A program made the position numbers and the translations under genes. DNA of 64,000 nucleotides from Plasmodiophora brassicae (taxonomy: Eukaryota > Endomyxa: Phytomyxea > Phytomyxea > Plasmodiophorida), in the NCBI GenBank assembly GCA_036867785.1, contig CP145410.1, positions 1,364,001-1,428,000 on the forward strand, read 5' to 3'. Below, piece by piece: positions 61,569-64,000 of the stretch. Numbering within the stretch: position 1 is the stretch's first letter; each line of letters begins with the position of its first letter. Under the pieces are notes generated by a model. The model was not told the origin of the DNA. It ran no database searches and was given only the letters and a program-made list of their open reading frames with translations.

Positions 61569-64000
61569 TTATTCGTTGGGCACTGTAGAATATAGACAGC
61601 TCGGTGCCATGTTGCCACGAGGAACTACGCAGACGAGTTTAGCGTGTACATGACGGCCACCACACGGAATTTGGCAGGCAACAAGGACGACATTGTTGCT
61701 TTCGATCTCATTGGCAGCAACCCAGGGCGATTCGTCATCGCCAGGACGGATAGGATTGCCTGAACAAATGTACAAATCAATACATGAGAAACATCCACGA
61801 AGAGCATGCGAACCTCTGATGAACTGCGGCAGTCTCCCGCCGACAGATCCCCCAACACGCTTGAGCTTCTTCCAGGCGGAAACGCGGATGATCGGGAAAA
61901 GGGTAGATTGGCCATGACCATCGTAATACGGTAACTCCAGCATGCAGAACATTTCGGCTGTTCCAAGGTACAGGCCGTCGTCAGTGAAGTTCGCCAAGAA
62001 GTGACGATTGCTCGACTTCCGGTAGGAGGTATCAGCATCATGTGTTCGAAAGAGACACGCACCTAAGAATTGCAACGATTAAATACGATTAACAGCAGCA
62101 TCCGCCCTACGAAAGACGTACCGACTAGAAGACGATCGCAGCAATCCAGGCGACTTGGAAGGCATAGACCATGGTACTGCTGCTGAATGTCCCCAGTCTG
62201 ACAAAAAGCGTCAAAGTTTGACGGCTGGCGCCTGACGTGGTGATACGAGGATATCTGAACGCCAGTCGAACGTTCGAACTGCTCGACAAGCTGAACGTAC
62301 TTGCGCCTCCACGGATGGTTGCGTAAGCTGGGCCACTGCTCCTCGTCGACCAGTGTCGCATGCAGCCAGGTTCGCTCCATAGTGTTCAGCACGTACGCCT
62401 TGATTTCGCCTTTGAATTCAATCGGTAGCGACGCCGGAAACGAGTCCGGGCACCCGAACAGAAACGGGTTGTCGTTGTCGAACATGTACATACTGTGTAG
62501 GTCTAGCCTCAGCAACGCTGCCGCGGAGATCAGCTGAACGTTGCCGGCGATGTTCATTGTGAAGCCTTGCGTGGCTGTCAGGATCGACTTCATCCTCTTG
62601 ATCCACCGTTCCATTGGATAGGTCCATACGAAACCAGAAAGAGGGCCCCATTGGCGAATGACTTCCGGAAGGTGGATCATCGAAGGCATCTGAACGGCAA
62701 CAGTGCGGCGATGAATGTACAGATACGACATTGATAATCGGGGCACGTACCGATATCGTCAACAGCTTGCCAGGAATTACAGTTTCCAGCCGGGCACACG
62801 CATCGAGGAACGTTTGCGCCACAGCGTCGAACGACGACCGGTCGAAGGACTTCGACAGAATCATCATCGATGAGTGCATGAAAGCGAAAACAGTTCCCCA
62901 GGATAGGGCAGAATCGGAACTGTTGAACAGGGCCGTGCCAATCAAACCCGCAAAGATGGCGATTCCGACATCACTTGCCCAAATCAGCCAATCGTGAGAT
63001 TTCATCGAAGACTGGTACGGGTTCTTCGGGCGGTCACAGTTTCCGGTGGGCCACTCCAACGACTCTATCGCACTACCAATCTGCCTTGCAGCAGACGAAG
63101 CCAAAGTCGTCGCTGGAAAACGGCGATTGTTGGGAATCGTCAACACGGGAACGTCGGGAACAACGCGACCAAACGCACGGTCGATCTAATCCGCAAATGA
63201 GTTTGACGATGAAGTACAACAAATTGCGATCAAACCTCTGGAGAAAGCAATTCTTTGCCATTCCCATGCCAATCGAAGCACTTGACCAGACGCGGGATAA
63301 CACGCATACAGAATGCATGCATGGGATCATGCACGTACTGCGAAGCATGGCCGAACCCGCTCAATAATCCGACTGAATAAATGTCATGGCCAGGGACTCG
63401 ATGCCCACCGGTATCACCAGATGTCATTCGCAGACGCATCTCGGAATCCAGTTTCGGTTGAGCATCCTTGAGAAACTGGCATTCCTGCCGTCTAGTTCGA
63501 TCGCGATCTCGGTCGTCTGGACTTTCCGGGAACTTACTTCTTCCCAGTTCGGTCATCGACGTGAAAAACGATCTGCTCATCTGAGTACAAAGTCTTAGAC
63601 GGCCGTGCAAATCGTGAATATTATAGCGGCTTACAGCCTCTCGGACGTCTTCAGAAGACCATCGCCAAAGACCTGGAAACACAGTAGCGTGGCTCGCCGC
63701 GAAATGATAGCCTTGAACGTGACACCGGTTGCAGGCGTCCAGCTTTCCGCCTTGGGAGCAACGAGTTGTGAGGCTGAACTCTTTGTAATCTAATGTCTGT
63801 CACAAATTGGATATATGTAAGCAGAAATGACACGAGCAGATGGAGAAGGGAGTACGTACAGCACACGATAGAACTGCCCTTGCAGTTGCCGTCCCAGTTG
63901 TCGCATCGAACACAGGGAACCCGAGTTGGAACATCAGGTTTAATTCGAACGTGTCGAGGCGAAGAAACGCTGCACGATGACCTCGCGCGATGTGCGGTAT
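61569..64000 (-). mobile_element. CACTA/EnSpm-type DNA transposon, transposase region (partial)
   Basis: Minus-strand exons in transposase order. From the right edge: a Cys/His stretch (KLDACNRCHVQGYHF) at about 63.7 kb, then SRYNIHDLHGRLR, the Tnp2 hallmark YVHDPMHAFCMRVIPRLVKC at about 63.3 kb, SHDWLIWASDVGIAIF, and the DUF4218 block MIHLPEVIRQWGPLSGFVWT with YPMERWIKRMK at about 62.65 kb. The C-terminal segment FTDDGLYLGTAEMFCMLELP follows near 61.95 kb, ending by about 61569. Introns interrupt the frame (for example one opening GTACGTACTCCC near 63858 and one near 62745). DUF4218 with Tnp2 is typical of CACTA elements of plants, fungi and some protists. The N-terminus continues beyond 64000, so intactness cannot be judged. 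Lower GC than the flanking host genes fits a recent arrival. Confidence 0.75.

Noticed and set aside
1-64000. tRNA or rRNA genes
   Set aside because: I looked for cloverleaf A/B-box patterns and rRNA core sequences by eye and saw none; a tRNAscan or Rfam search would be decisive.

Overview
The window is nuclear DNA from a GC-rich, compact, unicellular eukaryote. Evidence for this is dense protein-coding genes on both strands, short GT-AG introns (those I could fix from conserved protein reading frames are 37-85 nt, mostly 48-62) and purely eukaryotic gene families: COP9 signalosome, NC2/DR1, U3 snoRNP HEATR1/UTP10, TBC Rab-GAP, GDAP2. Two genes look ciliary (CEP131-like and an outer-dynein-arm docking coiled coil), so the organism probably has a flagellum at some stage. 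TIG/GCC-type receptors, polycystin-like channels and a GH18 chitinase would suit an opisthokont relative or another free-living protist. The species cannot be fixed from this sequence. High GC at third codon positions leaves long open antisense frames, so many of the longest open frames are shadows.

Layout. 1-9.0 kb: CSN2 (cut by the window start), a two-TM protein, CEP131-like, TBC1D22-like, METTL21-like and GDAP2-like genes. 9.4-13.5 kb: two SPFH/Band-7 paralogues tail to tail, the first eroded at its 3' end. 13.5-15.0 kb: a small spliced unknown, DR1 and a TPR protein. 15.1-27.3 kb: one giant minus-strand gene with a signal peptide, about 20 IPT/TIG repeats, about 30 GCC2/GCC3-type cysteine modules and a C-terminal multi-TM domain. 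27.6-33.8 kb: an accessory-looking block with three copies of an unrecognised secreted or signal-anchored family around a U-box protein, plus a G25 tract. 34.1-45.3 kb: HEATR1/UTP10 and a very large protein kinase fused to a degenerate dual-specificity-phosphatase-like domain and a Cys-rich tail. 45.4-53.5 kb: ODAD1-like coiled coil, a head-to-head pair of polycystin-like channels, a small coiled coil and a GH18 chitinase. 53.6-59.6 kb: F-box/LRR, an NSL1-like kinetochore candidate and a long coiled-coil gene. 59.7-64 kb: lower-GC, gene-poor DNA with a Myb/SANT-like fragment, clustered 16-18 bp repeats and a CACTA/EnSpm-type (Tnp2 + DUF4218) transposase running off the right edge.

Most genes are unrelated housekeeping, cilium or signalling functions, packed with little spacing (for example stops 2 bp apart at 6350-6357). 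The best candidates for undescribed biology are the three-copy secreted family with its U-box neighbour, the kinase-pseudophosphatase fusion, and the giant TIG/GCC multi-TM receptor. No rRNA, tRNA or CRISPR array was recognised.
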